A stretch of 64,000 bases of DNA from the NCBI RefSeq assembly GCF_900115735.1, contig NZ_FOXO01000010.1, forward strand, positions 1,694 to 65,693. The letters are read 5' to 3'. The notes below the pieces were generated by a model. It was not told where the DNA came from. It did no database searches and saw nothing but the letters and a program-made list of their open reading frames with translations. Position 1 is the first letter of the stretch. Each line of letters starts with the position of its first letter. Positions 35,510-42,973 of this stretch are shown here, piece by piece. Position numbers and translations under genes: made by a program. Source of the stretch: Butyrivibrio proteoclasticus. Its GTDB lineage: Bacteria; Bacillota; Clostridia; Lachnospirales; Lachnospiraceae.

Positions 35510-36532
35510 TTATCTGTTAAGCTCACTTGTAGGACCAACTGCTTTATGATTCTTGATAATACTGTCAATTTCTCTAAGGTCACTTGCAGGCAGATCTCCG
35601 GGAATTGTGTTCTTTACACTGGATGTAGCATTGCCGTATTCAAGGGCTTTTTCTACATCATCGTACTTAAGAAGTCCATAGAGAACACCTGATACATATG
35701 CATCACCTGAACCAATTCTGTCGATAACGTCGATGTCCTTATAAGGCTGCTCTGTGTAGAACTTATCCTTTCGTGCATCGTATATTGTAGAAGTAAAGTT
35801 ATGTTTTCTAGGACTGATTACTTCTCTCTGAGTTGTGCATACTACCTTAACAGGATACTCAGTTGTGTAGCTCTTCATGATGTCTGCAAGGTCGCCATCT
35901 TTTTGCATCATTCGGCGTGATGTCTCCTCAGAAACAAAGAGAATATCTACATATGGCAATATGTGCTTAATGGCTGCTCTTGCCTCTTCCTCGCTCCAAA
36001 GATTAGCTCTGTAATTGCAGTCAAAAGAAACTAGGGCTCCGCCTTTTTTAAATCTCTTAATAAGTTCTGTTGTAACCTCGCATGTGTTCTTATTAAGCGC
36101 AAGTGTAATTCCACTGGTGTGGAACATTCTTGTTGATGTATAAACATCCTCAGGGATCTCTTCTAAAGAGATCTTTGTCATAGAAGAATTCTTTCTGTCA
36201 TATACAATAGAAGGCTTACGTGGTGCTGCGCCATTCTCATAGTAGTAGATTCCAAGTCTGGCATCATCTGATTCATCATAGATAAGATAGTCATCAGAAA
36301 CACCCTCAAATCTAATCCTGTTCTTGATGAATGTTCCCAGCGCATTCTGTGGAAGTTTGGAAATAACGCCGGTACGAAGTCCCAAGAGAGCAACTCCGGA
36401 AGCAACATTAAGCTCTGAGCCACCGGCTCTTTTATCAAAAACATCGCCTCTTGTCATTCTCTCATAATTAGGCGGTGATAATCTAAGCATTATCTCGCCA
36501 AGTGTTATCAGATCAAAATTTTTTTCTCCCAT
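35510..36532 (-). CDS. PfkB-family sugar kinase (KDG-kinase-like)
   Basis: A 340-residue ribokinase-fold enzyme: start DLITLGEIMLRLSPP, GGSELNVASGVALLG, and the ATP/anion-hole motif DRIGSGDAYVSG. The N-terminal region matches 2-keto-3-deoxygluconate kinases, fitting pectin degradation along with the pectinesterase. Substrate is inferred. AAGGAGG precedes the ATG. Two palindromic sites upstream suggest LacI/CcpA-type control. Confidence 0.85.
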   Translation of the reverse strand: MGEKNFDLITLGEIMLRLSPPNYERMTRGDVFDKRAGGSELNVASGVALLGLRTGVISKLPQNALGTFIKNRIRFEGVSDDYLIYDESDDARLGIYYYENGAAPRKPSIVYDRKNSSMTKISLEEIPEDVYTSTRMFHTSGITLALNKNTCEVTTELIKRFKKGGALVSFDCNYRANLWSEEEARAAIKHILPYVDILFVSEETSRRMMQKDGDLADIMKSYTTEYPVKVVCTTQREVISPRKHNFTSTIYDARKDKFYTEQPYKDIDVIDRIGSGDAYVSGVLYGLLKYDDVEKALEYGNATSSVKNTIPGDLPASDLREIDSIIKNHKAVGPTSELNR

Positions 36533-36583
36533 ATCAAATGCCCTCCTTACTATATTTTAAATCATAAATCGTGAGCGCCGAAA

Positions 36584-36599
36584 ATGAAAGTGCTTACAT
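36584..36599. promoter_or_regulatory. Operator-like palindrome, proximal
   Basis: ATGAAAG-TG-CTTACAT differs from the distal site by one arm base. Its centre lies about 60 bp before the kinase start. Confidence 0.55.
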
Positions 36600-36659
36600 C
36601 TTGTAAATCTTGCAAATACTGAATGTTTGGAGTCGTTCATTTTTTCCACTTTTTGTATC

Positions 36660-36675
36660 ATGTAAGCACTTACAT
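36660..36675. promoter_or_regulatory. Operator-like palindrome, distal
   Basis: ATGTAAG-CA-CTTACAT has perfect 7-bp arms and resembles LacI/CcpA-type sites (cre). It lies 76 bp centre-to-centre from the proximal copy, allowing looping. Confidence 0.65.
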
Positions 36676-36781
36676 AGCATGCAATATTAATGTATCATTG
36701 CATCATCAGCTGAGAGCTGATACTTAATAAGCCGATTTACGTTCGCCATAACGTATTTCCTTTATAAAAACCTCTAACACA

Positions 36782-36812
36782 AAAAGAAGACTGTCCCCAA
36801 CAGTCTTCTTTT
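36782..36812 (-). terminator. Intrinsic terminator
   Basis: Perfect 13-bp arms (36782-36794 and 36800-36812) with a 5-base loop and TTTTT on the minus strand. It would end transcripts reading leftward from the 37313-37732 gene or from the palindrome region. Confidence 0.85.
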
Positions 36813-36857
36813 ACATTGTATAAAACTATACTTTCTTGCGAGTGGCATAAAATCCAG

Positions 36858-37030
36858 AAGCGCCCATACCTTCGGATAGATCTCGGAGTATTCGCAAAGA
36901 CACAGTAAATATAAAATAATGCGCCCTGTTTTCTTTCATGCTTATTCAGAACAGAAAACAGGGCTTTTATTTTATATTAACTGTCTCTATTGCTCATACT
37001 AAATCGCTCTATCCAAAGGTATGGGCACTT
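36858..37030. repeat. 173-bp imperfect palindrome (MITE-like or structured RNA)
   Basis: The outer arms pair AAGCGCCCATACCTT with its near complement. After an unpaired bulge, pairing resumes through an AT-rich block (AATATAAAATAA) and a GCCCTGTTTTCT inner stem. Arms of about 75-80 bases are roughly 80% complementary. Differences at the outer positions wobble on the minus strand. No flanking target duplication is clear. It could be a miniature inverted-repeat element or a long-hairpin RNA of the 37313-37732 transcript. Confidence 0.65.
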
Positions 37031-37312
37031 GTGGATTTATGGTTTACTACACATATAAAGACCTTCCTTTGTTCGCTGATGAAGGTCCTGTACCTCTTTT
37101 TCCGCCTGATCATAGCATGATAACATTCTCCTTTCGAAAAATTTGTTACCATGCATAAATAAACTCGCACTCAAACTCGGGATTATTTGAAAATATCCGC
37201 AAAACAAAATAATATCTTCAAAAAAACTTGTAACTCAAAGAAAATATCATTGATATCGCATATGAAAAATGTTTATATCAGTAAAAATATTCATGTGTAT
37301 TACAATATTATC

Positions 37313-37732
37313 TTATTTTTTACTATTTGGATATGAAATCGTTCCTAGTGACCAAAACATAGCAATCATTATTATAGAAAAAACTGCAATAGCCACACCT
37401 CTTGTAAAGCTTTCCCTTCCAAAAGTATGATACAACATAATCACTCCAATAATAACCGCAATAATAGCGATAGCAATAATGGCTGCTATTATCAAAATCA
37501 TTTTAAATTTTCTTTTCTGCATTCTTTCTCTATACTCAAATTCTTTGATTTTATTTTCTGCTTCCAAAATCTTAGCTTCATCTCTGTTAATAATTGTTTT
37601 TTGAATTTTAATACTATTATTAGAGTTCTTTCTTACTTGAGTACCGCAATGACTGCAAAAACAAAAATCCTGGTCTTCACTAAAGTGCAATTGTGCTCCA
37701 CACTCTGGACATTTCATTGATTCTAAACTCAT
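37313..37732 (-). CDS. Zinc-ribbon membrane protein
   Basis: A 139-residue protein with an N-terminal zinc ribbon (CPECG and CSHCG), a short charged helix and two membrane segments (about 78-100 and 110-130). The function is unknown. The ribbon type is common in small membrane proteins of Firmicutes. The start ATG 37732 has GGGAG about 12 bases upstream. It is one of two such proteins in this stretch. Confidence 0.75.
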   Translation of the reverse strand: MSLESMKCPECGAQLHFSEDQDFCFCSHCGTQVRKNSNNSIKIQKTIINRDEAKILEAENKIKEFEYRERMQKRKFKMILIIAAIIAIAIIAVIIGVIMLYHTFGRESFTRGVAIAVFSIIMIAMFWSLGTISYPNSKK

Positions 37733-37769
37733 AATTCACATAGTCTCCCATATTTTATTGTGATTATTT

Positions 37770-38018
37770 TTATAGGTACCATCCACCTTCACTGTGTTTT
37801 GGATAACCTATTTCCTTATTTTTCCAATCAATTTTACTAATTTCATCATCAATCATGTCGACTACGCGACGTGCTGCTCTTCCTTTTGCAGGATCCACAT
37901 CACCTCTAACAGATATCGGGCTTATTATCTCTCTTATTTCATTTAATTCTTCTCTAGAAAAACTCGAGATTTTCTTTTTATCAAAATTCAAAATCTGCTC
38001 TGCACTATACGTTCTCAT
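37770..38018 (-). CDS. Small hypothetical protein
   Basis: An 82-residue charged, soluble protein (SFSREELNEIREIISPISVR) with no motif I recognise. GAGGTGAG precedes the ATG. It lies 38 bp before the zinc-ribbon gene and 23 bp after the next gene on the same strand, so the three are probably one operon. Confidence 0.65.
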   Translation of the reverse strand: MRTYSAEQILNFDKKKISSFSREELNEIREIISPISVRGDVDPAKGRAARRVVDMIDDEISKIDWKNKEIGYPKHSEGGWYL

Positions 38019-38041
38019 ATTTCTTTCTCACCTCACAACTA

Positions 38042-39403
38042 TTATCTGTCTTTTTCAATAAGTTTCTGCGGTATAACTAAGTATGTGTCAGCATCTGACC
38101 AATCCTCTATAGTTGATAGTTTTGTTCCATATTCTTCTTGGCCGAATATTGCCAACACTCCTCTTAAATCTTTTACAATATAGTTAGTTCCATCAAATGT
38201 GACATTACATACTCCATCATTTATTACCGCTTGAGATGCTCCGCTGCACGGCCTTAACTTAATATCATAACCATGCCAGGTATTTTCATCTGATGGGATC
38301 CACTCTCCTTTTGAAACTATGTTAAAATAGAACTCACAGTTGGTATCTGAATAACTATGTAGTTTACTTATATCAACAGTACTGCCATCTGCTGTGAAAA
38401 TATCAGCAGAAAATGCGTTTGTAACTGCAACAACAAACGCTCTCAAAGCCATCTCTTTATCAAAAGATACGTCCATATCTTCCGCTGGTTCTTGTGTGGT
38501 TTCCTTCTCCGAAGCCTCTACACCAACTTCATCATTTATCTGAAATGAAGAAATAATCTTTTCATAGTCACTATAATAGTCATATTCTGAGTTATCGGTC
38601 TGTCCCAATACCACAGAGACCCAGTTATTATCCTTTATAGAGGGGAAAATGAACACCCAGCCAATTCCAGGGATATCATTAGGAGACATTTTATATTTTA
38701 AAAGATAACCTTCTGTTCCTCCAAATTTCTTTATAGATCCCTCTATAAACTCTCCCCCAGAAACAGATGTCAAAAATGATTCTGCATACTCCTTTGCATT
38801 TTCTTCATCTTTAAACCAATCCAGATCAACGGTTTCATTATCAGCAATCGAGTTGCATTGTAACATAACCACTTTACCGTCTGTTTCTGCATATGCACTA
38901 TACCTGTCACTTTCAGCTATATTAGTTTTGTAATATAAAGGGACATAAAAATCATATATTCCAACGTGCTGTTTCTGATTTGTTGATGTTACAAAACCAT
39001 CTTTTGATTTTTTATTCGTTTCATTTATGTTGTTTTCAGTCACAGATGTAGCTGCATTTTCATTGATTTCTTTGTCTATTGATTCCGTACTTTTATCTCC
39101 AAAAAGAAATGAAAAAATAAAACAAAATACAGCTATTCCCGCTAATATCAATATTGCCCTATTGCTATCATGTCTTTGACGGATTTTTTCGCGTTCTTTT
39201 GCTTCTTCTTTTCTTCTTAATTCATCCTGTCTTCGTTCACCAACTTTGTTAAGATAAGAAAATGCAGCCTCTGTTAATCCAGGCTTATCTTTTTCTATAA
39301 AATATTCAGCACCGCAATATTGGCAAAATGCTCTTTCCTGACCCTCATGTATTTGAATCTCAGCGCCACAATTTGCACATTTATCAATTTTTTTAATATT
39401 CAC
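38042..39403 (-). CDS. Zinc-ribbon protein with TM helix and extracytoplasmic domain
   Basis: A 453-residue protein. N-terminal zinc ribbon (CANCG, CQYCG), coiled basic region at about 45-85, one TM at about 88-105, then a linker and an extracytoplasmic domain to the end. The function is unknown. GTG 39403 is chosen for its GGGAG at nine bases; the longer frame to 39454 adds a hydrophobic N-terminus before the ribbon without support. Together with the 37313 gene it may sense redox or metal state, but that is only a guess from the fold. Confidence 0.72.
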   Translation of the reverse strand: MNIKKIDKCANCGAEIQIHEGQERAFCQYCGAEYFIEKDKPGLTEAAFSYLNKVGERRQDELRRKEEAKEREKIRQRHDSNRAILILAGIAVFCFIFSFLFGDKSTESIDKEINENAATSVTENNINETNKKSKDGFVTSTNQKQHVGIYDFYVPLYYKTNIAESDRYSAYAETDGKVVMLQCNSIADNETVDLDWFKDEENAKEYAESFLTSVSGGEFIEGSIKKFGGTEGYLLKYKMSPNDIPGIGWVFIFPSIKDNNWVSVVLGQTDNSEYDYYSDYEKIISSFQINDEVGVEASEKETTQEPAEDMDVSFDKEMALRAFVVAVTNAFSADIFTADGSTVDISKLHSYSDTNCEFYFNIVSKGEWIPSDENTWHGYDIKLRPCSGASQAVINDGVCNVTFDGTNYIVKDLRGVLAIFGQEEYGTKLSTIEDWSDADTYLVIPQKLIEKDR

Positions 39404-39457
39404 CCCTACAATCTCCCTTAAAAAAATTATTATCATGTTAGTTTTTAATTGCATTCA

Positions 39458-40501
39458 TTACCTTTTCTTCATGTATCTAGCATTTCTATAACTTCCGATT
39501 TTCTCGATTTTTTCATCCTTTAGCATTTTATTAAGAACAAGTTCTATTGTTTTAACACTGACATCTGGGAGCTTTCCTTCGATATCTGCTTTGGATATCG
39601 GTACAACTGCACCCATCAAGACAGCTTCAACTCTCTCTGATTTTTTTGCCTTTTTAAGCGAAATATCCATAAATGATTCATCAAGCTCTTTAAAACATTT
39701 ATATAGTATCTGAAGAAAATTGACTATGAAAGGTGTATAATCATTTTTATTATCATGCCAACCGTCAGATGATTGCTCAAGCGCAGCATAATAGCTTTCT
39801 TTATATTCATTTATCTGATTTTCTACAGAAATATATTTTCCTATATCATATCCCGCTATATATAGCATAAGTACTGTCAGAAGTCGCGACACTCTTCCAT
39901 TTCCATCAAGAAATGGGTGTATACATAAGAAATCCACTATAAAACAAGGTATCAAAAACAAAACTGGTATTTCCATGTCCTGTCTAGCGTCATAATAAGC
40001 AAGAAGTAATTGTTCTATTGCCTGTTCTGTCTCATTTGCTTTTACTGGATTAAATCTTACCCTTCTGCTTCCGTCTGGCATATACTCCATAATCAGATTA
40101 TCTCTAGATTTAAAGTTCCCTGCTTCGATAGGATTAACGTTTTCTTCCATCATTCTATGGAACATAAGAATAACATCTCTAGAAACATCGAGATTTTTGT
40201 TTTCAGTATGAATAAGATTCAATGCGTCTTTATACCCTAAGATTTCTTTTTCATCATGAGTAACAGGTGTTGCACCTTCAATCAGATCCTTTATTCTTTC
40301 TTCTGTAGTAACGATACCTTCAATTTCATTACTACCTATTACAGATTCAATTATTGCCTTTTTTCTGAGTTCTTCAAAAGCCTGTTCATACTGCATTTTT
40401 CGTATCTGATTTTTCGCATTAAGATCCGAAATTATGCCTATAGTACCGACTATATTTCCAGGTATACCTTTTTTTAAAAATGAATAGTCAAATTTCCTCA
40501 T
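39458..40501 (-). CDS. Fic-domain protein (AMPylase/toxin-like)
   Basis: A 347-residue Fic protein. The active-site motif is HPFLDGNGR starting at His195. The N-terminal autoinhibitory motif reads SNEIEG (residues about 57-62), the class II type that blocks ATP binding. The C-terminal third is a winged helix (about 285-347). Fic enzymes transfer AMP to target proteins. The intact motifs suggest an active but autoinhibited enzyme. There is no adjacent antitoxin. AAGGGAAAC precedes the ATG. Confidence 0.9.
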   Translation of the reverse strand: MRKFDYSFLKKGIPGNIVGTIGIISDLNAKNQIRKMQYEQAFEELRKKAIIESVIGSNEIEGIVTTEERIKDLIEGATPVTHDEKEILGYKDALNLIHTENKNLDVSRDVILMFHRMMEENVNPIEAGNFKSRDNLIMEYMPDGSRRVRFNPVKANETEQAIEQLLLAYYDARQDMEIPVLFLIPCFIVDFLCIHPFLDGNGRVSRLLTVLMLYIAGYDIGKYISVENQINEYKESYYAALEQSSDGWHDNKNDYTPFIVNFLQILYKCFKELDESFMDISLKKAKKSERVEAVLMGAVVPISKADIEGKLPDVSVKTIELVLNKMLKDEKIEKIGSYRNARYMKKR

Positions 40502-40579
40502 ATTTGTTTCCCTTTTTATTTACTTCCTAAAGTTTACAATTTTTTGGGAAGTAAATCAATTTATAATACCAGACTTCTA

Positions 40580-40829
40580 TTAAAGTTTTTTACCACAAAA
40601 CGGGCAGTAATTGATTCTTACTTTTCTCTCAATTTCCCTATTAGACTCTTATCCCGACAACTGTGTTAACTCTGTTAATATCTAAAACCATTGATTTCGT
40701 ATCTGAATATACGTGTACATCAACCTTAAGATCTCCCCAAACTTCAAAATTAAGAACTTCCTCAAAGATCATATCTTCCATGGTGTCCTCATCTTCTTCT
40801 CTACAGTATTTGCAAAAATATTCGCTCAT
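40580..40829 (-). pseudogene. Frameshifted two-zinc-knuckle small protein
   Basis: The frame from ATG 40829 starts MSEYFCKYCREEDE and stops after 62 residues (40641-40643). Skipping one T at that stop gives a continuation ending INYCPFCGKKL and a stop at 40580. With CKYC at the start and CPFC at the end, the full-length protein would be a small zinc ribbon of about 82 residues. The frame break is most simply a one-base mutation or sequencing error. Programmed +1 shifting at the stop is also possible but lacks a strong internal ribosome site. Confidence 0.65.
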
Positions 40830-40889
40830 ATCAATCCCATCTTTCCTTATAAGTCGTGGTCATTTCTATAATAAATATACCCTGCTTAA

Positions 40890-41095
40890 ATTTCATTGGA
40901 AAGGGCTTGGGGAAGGGGCGCATCTTTAGAGGGGAGCGGGGTTTCCCAAATCTTATCACGGCGCACTTAATTTTCCCGTCCTCTGCGACGCGTTTGGGGG
41001 GAGCGTTCCAGGAGATGGGCCAGGCTCGGCTCTCCTGGCGAAAAAGCAGCCACTACCAAAAGGATTTCTGTGATAAATTCCCGTCTGTGACTGCT
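40890..41095. other. GC-rich non-coding island
   Basis: This block is about 55-60% GC against a surrounding 35-40%. It contains a CCAGGAG/CTCCTGG stem (41008-41014 with 41032-41038) and runs of G or C. An 80-codon frame on the plus strand is open but has no ribosome site or coding character. It may be a repeated element or a structured RNA. It sits between the broken zinc-knuckle gene and an ArdC-like remnant. Confidence 0.5.
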
Positions 41096-41105
41096 TAGTC
41101 AATTA

Positions 41106-41273
41106 TTAAATTGTTGGTTCTACTTGAGAAGCTTTAAAAAAACAAGCTGATTTCATAAACATTTTTTCATGGTCTTCTTCTCCATCATGTTCAGATTTTT
41201 TAGTGATATGCTTCCATATTAGAAACTTTGAGATTGCTTTTTCTCCGTGCTTTACTGTACATTTCAAAGTCCT
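41106..41273 (-). pseudogene. Remnant of an ArdC-like N-terminal domain
   Basis: A 55-codon stop-to-stop frame without a usable start reads VKHGEKAISKFLIWKH and ends FFKASQVEPTI. The KGEKA-IW pattern and QVEP ending resemble the ssDNA-binding N-terminal domain of ArdC-type antirestriction proteins from plasmids. The 5' part is missing. This is pattern recognition, not an alignment. Confidence 0.5.
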
Positions 41274-41397
41274 CTATGTTTATATCCAGGTTTTGGACGA
41301 GCGTTCTTATGAAATATAAACGTTAAAAGGACGATTGAAAAAAGGAGCCCTTATAAATAATTATAAGAGCTTCATGTGCATATTATAATACTATCAA
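41274..41397. other. AT-rich spacer downstream of the ORF6N gene
   Basis: A terminator-like CTTATAA/TTATAAG stem (41350-41367) is visible close to the ORF6N stop. Nothing else is supported. Confidence 0.4.
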
Positions 41398-42369
41398 CTA
41401 TTTCAGCTTTAACTGTGGATTCAATAAAAGATCTTTAATCATATCCTTAAAGTTATCCATCTCGTTTATCTCAGTAATTGTAGTTATCTTATTGCCTGCG
41501 TCCTTACTGCTGGCACCACAATGATACATCTTCATTGAATTCTTACCGTAATCTGTAGCGATATATCTATCGTGGCACTTATTTGCTGTCTTAATAAAGC
41601 TTCTCTTCATTGATGGATATTCTGTCATAAAGTCATTGAACTCTTGTTTCTTGTGAGCTGCATAACCCTTATTGTCAGTGATAATTGTTATATCTACTCC
41701 AGATTTTACATGGGTCAAATGCTGTAATGTCTTAGTCCCAATATAATCATCAACAATAATCAGATTAGACTTGGCTTTCTTATAAATCTTTTGATACGCC
41801 AAATCCGCTTTAAACGGTTCGCCATTGAGAATAAGAATTTCATCATCAGTAATTCCACTCTCAAAGAGCTTCATAAGATCTGATAGTTCTGATTTTGTTA
41901 CCATGTTCTTTTCAATGTTTTCCATCCTATCAGACAATTGATGTTGTCTTAATTCCAGGCTCTTAAGATCCTCATAAGGTAGCAACTGCTGATTCTGTCT
42001 TATATAATGTGACATTTCAACAAATGCCTCAATTATTCCTATGCTGGCCTGTATTGCAACATCAGTGTGTAGCACTGACGTAAGCATTGCCACGCCCTGT
42101 TCAGAATACACATAAGGGTTATATGTTCTACCACCTTTTTTGCCCTCGGTCTGCATCGAGATGACAGATTGGCATCTCGATACCTCTTCATCCGTAAGCT
42201 GAAAACAAAAGCTTTCTGGGAAACGCTTTATATTACGCTTCCTAGCCCTGTTTAATGCACCTGTTTCGACGCCAAAATATACAGCAATGTCACTATCAAG
42301 CATAACTCTTATGCCACTCGCAAGAAAGTATAGGTTCTTGTCATGCTTTTCTTGATTCATCTCTGTCAT
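41398..42369 (-). CDS. ORF6N-domain protein with PLD-like C-terminus
   Basis: A 323-residue phage-type protein. The N-terminal ORF6N DNA-binding domain covers residues about 10-95 (DSDIAVYFGVETGALNRARK, RFPESFCFQLTDEE). A helical linker follows. The C-terminal half has a PLD-like pattern (IIVDDYIG, KCHDRYIATD, MYHCGASSKDAG). Such fusions are common in prophages and mobile elements and are of unknown function. The start overlaps the 3' end of nrdG by 29 bp and lacks a clear ribosome site, so translation may depend on coupling. Confidence 0.85.
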   Translation of the reverse strand: MTEMNQEKHDKNLYFLASGIRVMLDSDIAVYFGVETGALNRARKRNIKRFPESFCFQLTDEEVSRCQSVISMQTEGKKGGRTYNPYVYSEQGVAMLTSVLHTDVAIQASIGIIEAFVEMSHYIRQNQQLLPYEDLKSLELRQHQLSDRMENIEKNMVTKSELSDLMKLFESGITDDEILILNGEPFKADLAYQKIYKKAKSNLIIVDDYIGTKTLQHLTHVKSGVDITIITDNKGYAAHKKQEFNDFMTEYPSMKRSFIKTANKCHDRYIATDYGKNSMKMYHCGASSKDAGNKITTITEINEMDNFKDMIKDLLLNPQLKLK

Positions 42370-42892
42370 TGTATTTAGAAAGAACTATATTTCCGCTCTT
42401 TAAGGTTTCCTGAACATCAATGACTCGCTGATTGGAGGAGCCTCTGAATCTGAGCATCAGATCTTTTTTATCCAAAATGAATTCACCATCTACCAATACA
42501 TCTAACATGGAAAGAATGGCGTCTGTGTCTTCCCCGTGACATCTTTTATTGTTTGGATCAGTTAGTTCCTCCCATGTGTATCCGGAGTAAATCCATATTG
42601 TGGCCTTTGGAACTTCCTTCTTTATCCTCTCCAGAAGGGGCCTTACCTCTTTCTGATTAACAACTTCCATTGGTTCCCCGCCAAGAATTGTAAGGCCATT
42701 AATATAATCAGGCTTAAGGGACTCTACTATCTCGTTCTCTATATCTTTTGTATATGGCTCACCATAATTAAAGTCCCAGGTCATCTCGTTAAAGCATCCC
42801 TTACAGTGATGCGTGCAACCAGATACAAAAAAAGATGTCCTGCACCCAATACCATTTGCAACATCTGTATATATAATCTGCCCGTAATTCAT
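42341..42892 (-). CDS. nrdG: Anaerobic ribonucleotide reductase activase NrdG
   Basis: A 183-residue radical-SAM enzyme that installs the glycyl radical in NrdD. The Fe-S motif CTHHCKGC lies near residue 26, with GGEPME downstream. AGAGAGG precedes the ATG. It is paired with nrdD, 81 bp upstream. A GC hairpin (AGCCGGG/CCCGGCT) sits in that gap. The C-terminus overlaps the ORF6N gene, which suggests a later insertion. Confidence 0.94.
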   Translation of the reverse strand: MNYGQIIYTDVANGIGCRTSFFVSGCTHHCKGCFNEMTWDFNYGEPYTKDIENEIVESLKPDYINGLTILGGEPMEVVNQKEVRPLLERIKKEVPKATIWIYSGYTWEELTDPNNKRCHGEDTDAILSMLDVLVDGEFILDKKDLMLRFRGSSNQRVIDVQETLKSGNIVLSKYNDRDESRKA

Positions 42893-42973
42893 AATATACC
42901 TCTCTGATAAGCGATAAGCCGGGATTTCTCCCGGCTCTTCACTTTTTATATAATAAACTTTTTCATACTCGTA

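Larger units (their letters stand above)
36676..37312. other. Gene-free stretch with palindrome and terminator
   Basis: No gene is supported here. It contains a perfect 13-bp terminator hairpin (36782-36812), a 173-bp near-palindrome (36858-37030) and a short hairpin (37060-37087). The rest is AT-rich with no coding pattern. Confidence 0.7.

Noticed and set aside
40856..41098. An 80-codon plus-strand frame across the GC-rich island
   Set aside because: No ribosome site, unusual amino-acid mix, and it spans a composition jump. Treated as non-coding, though a repeated short ORF cannot be excluded.
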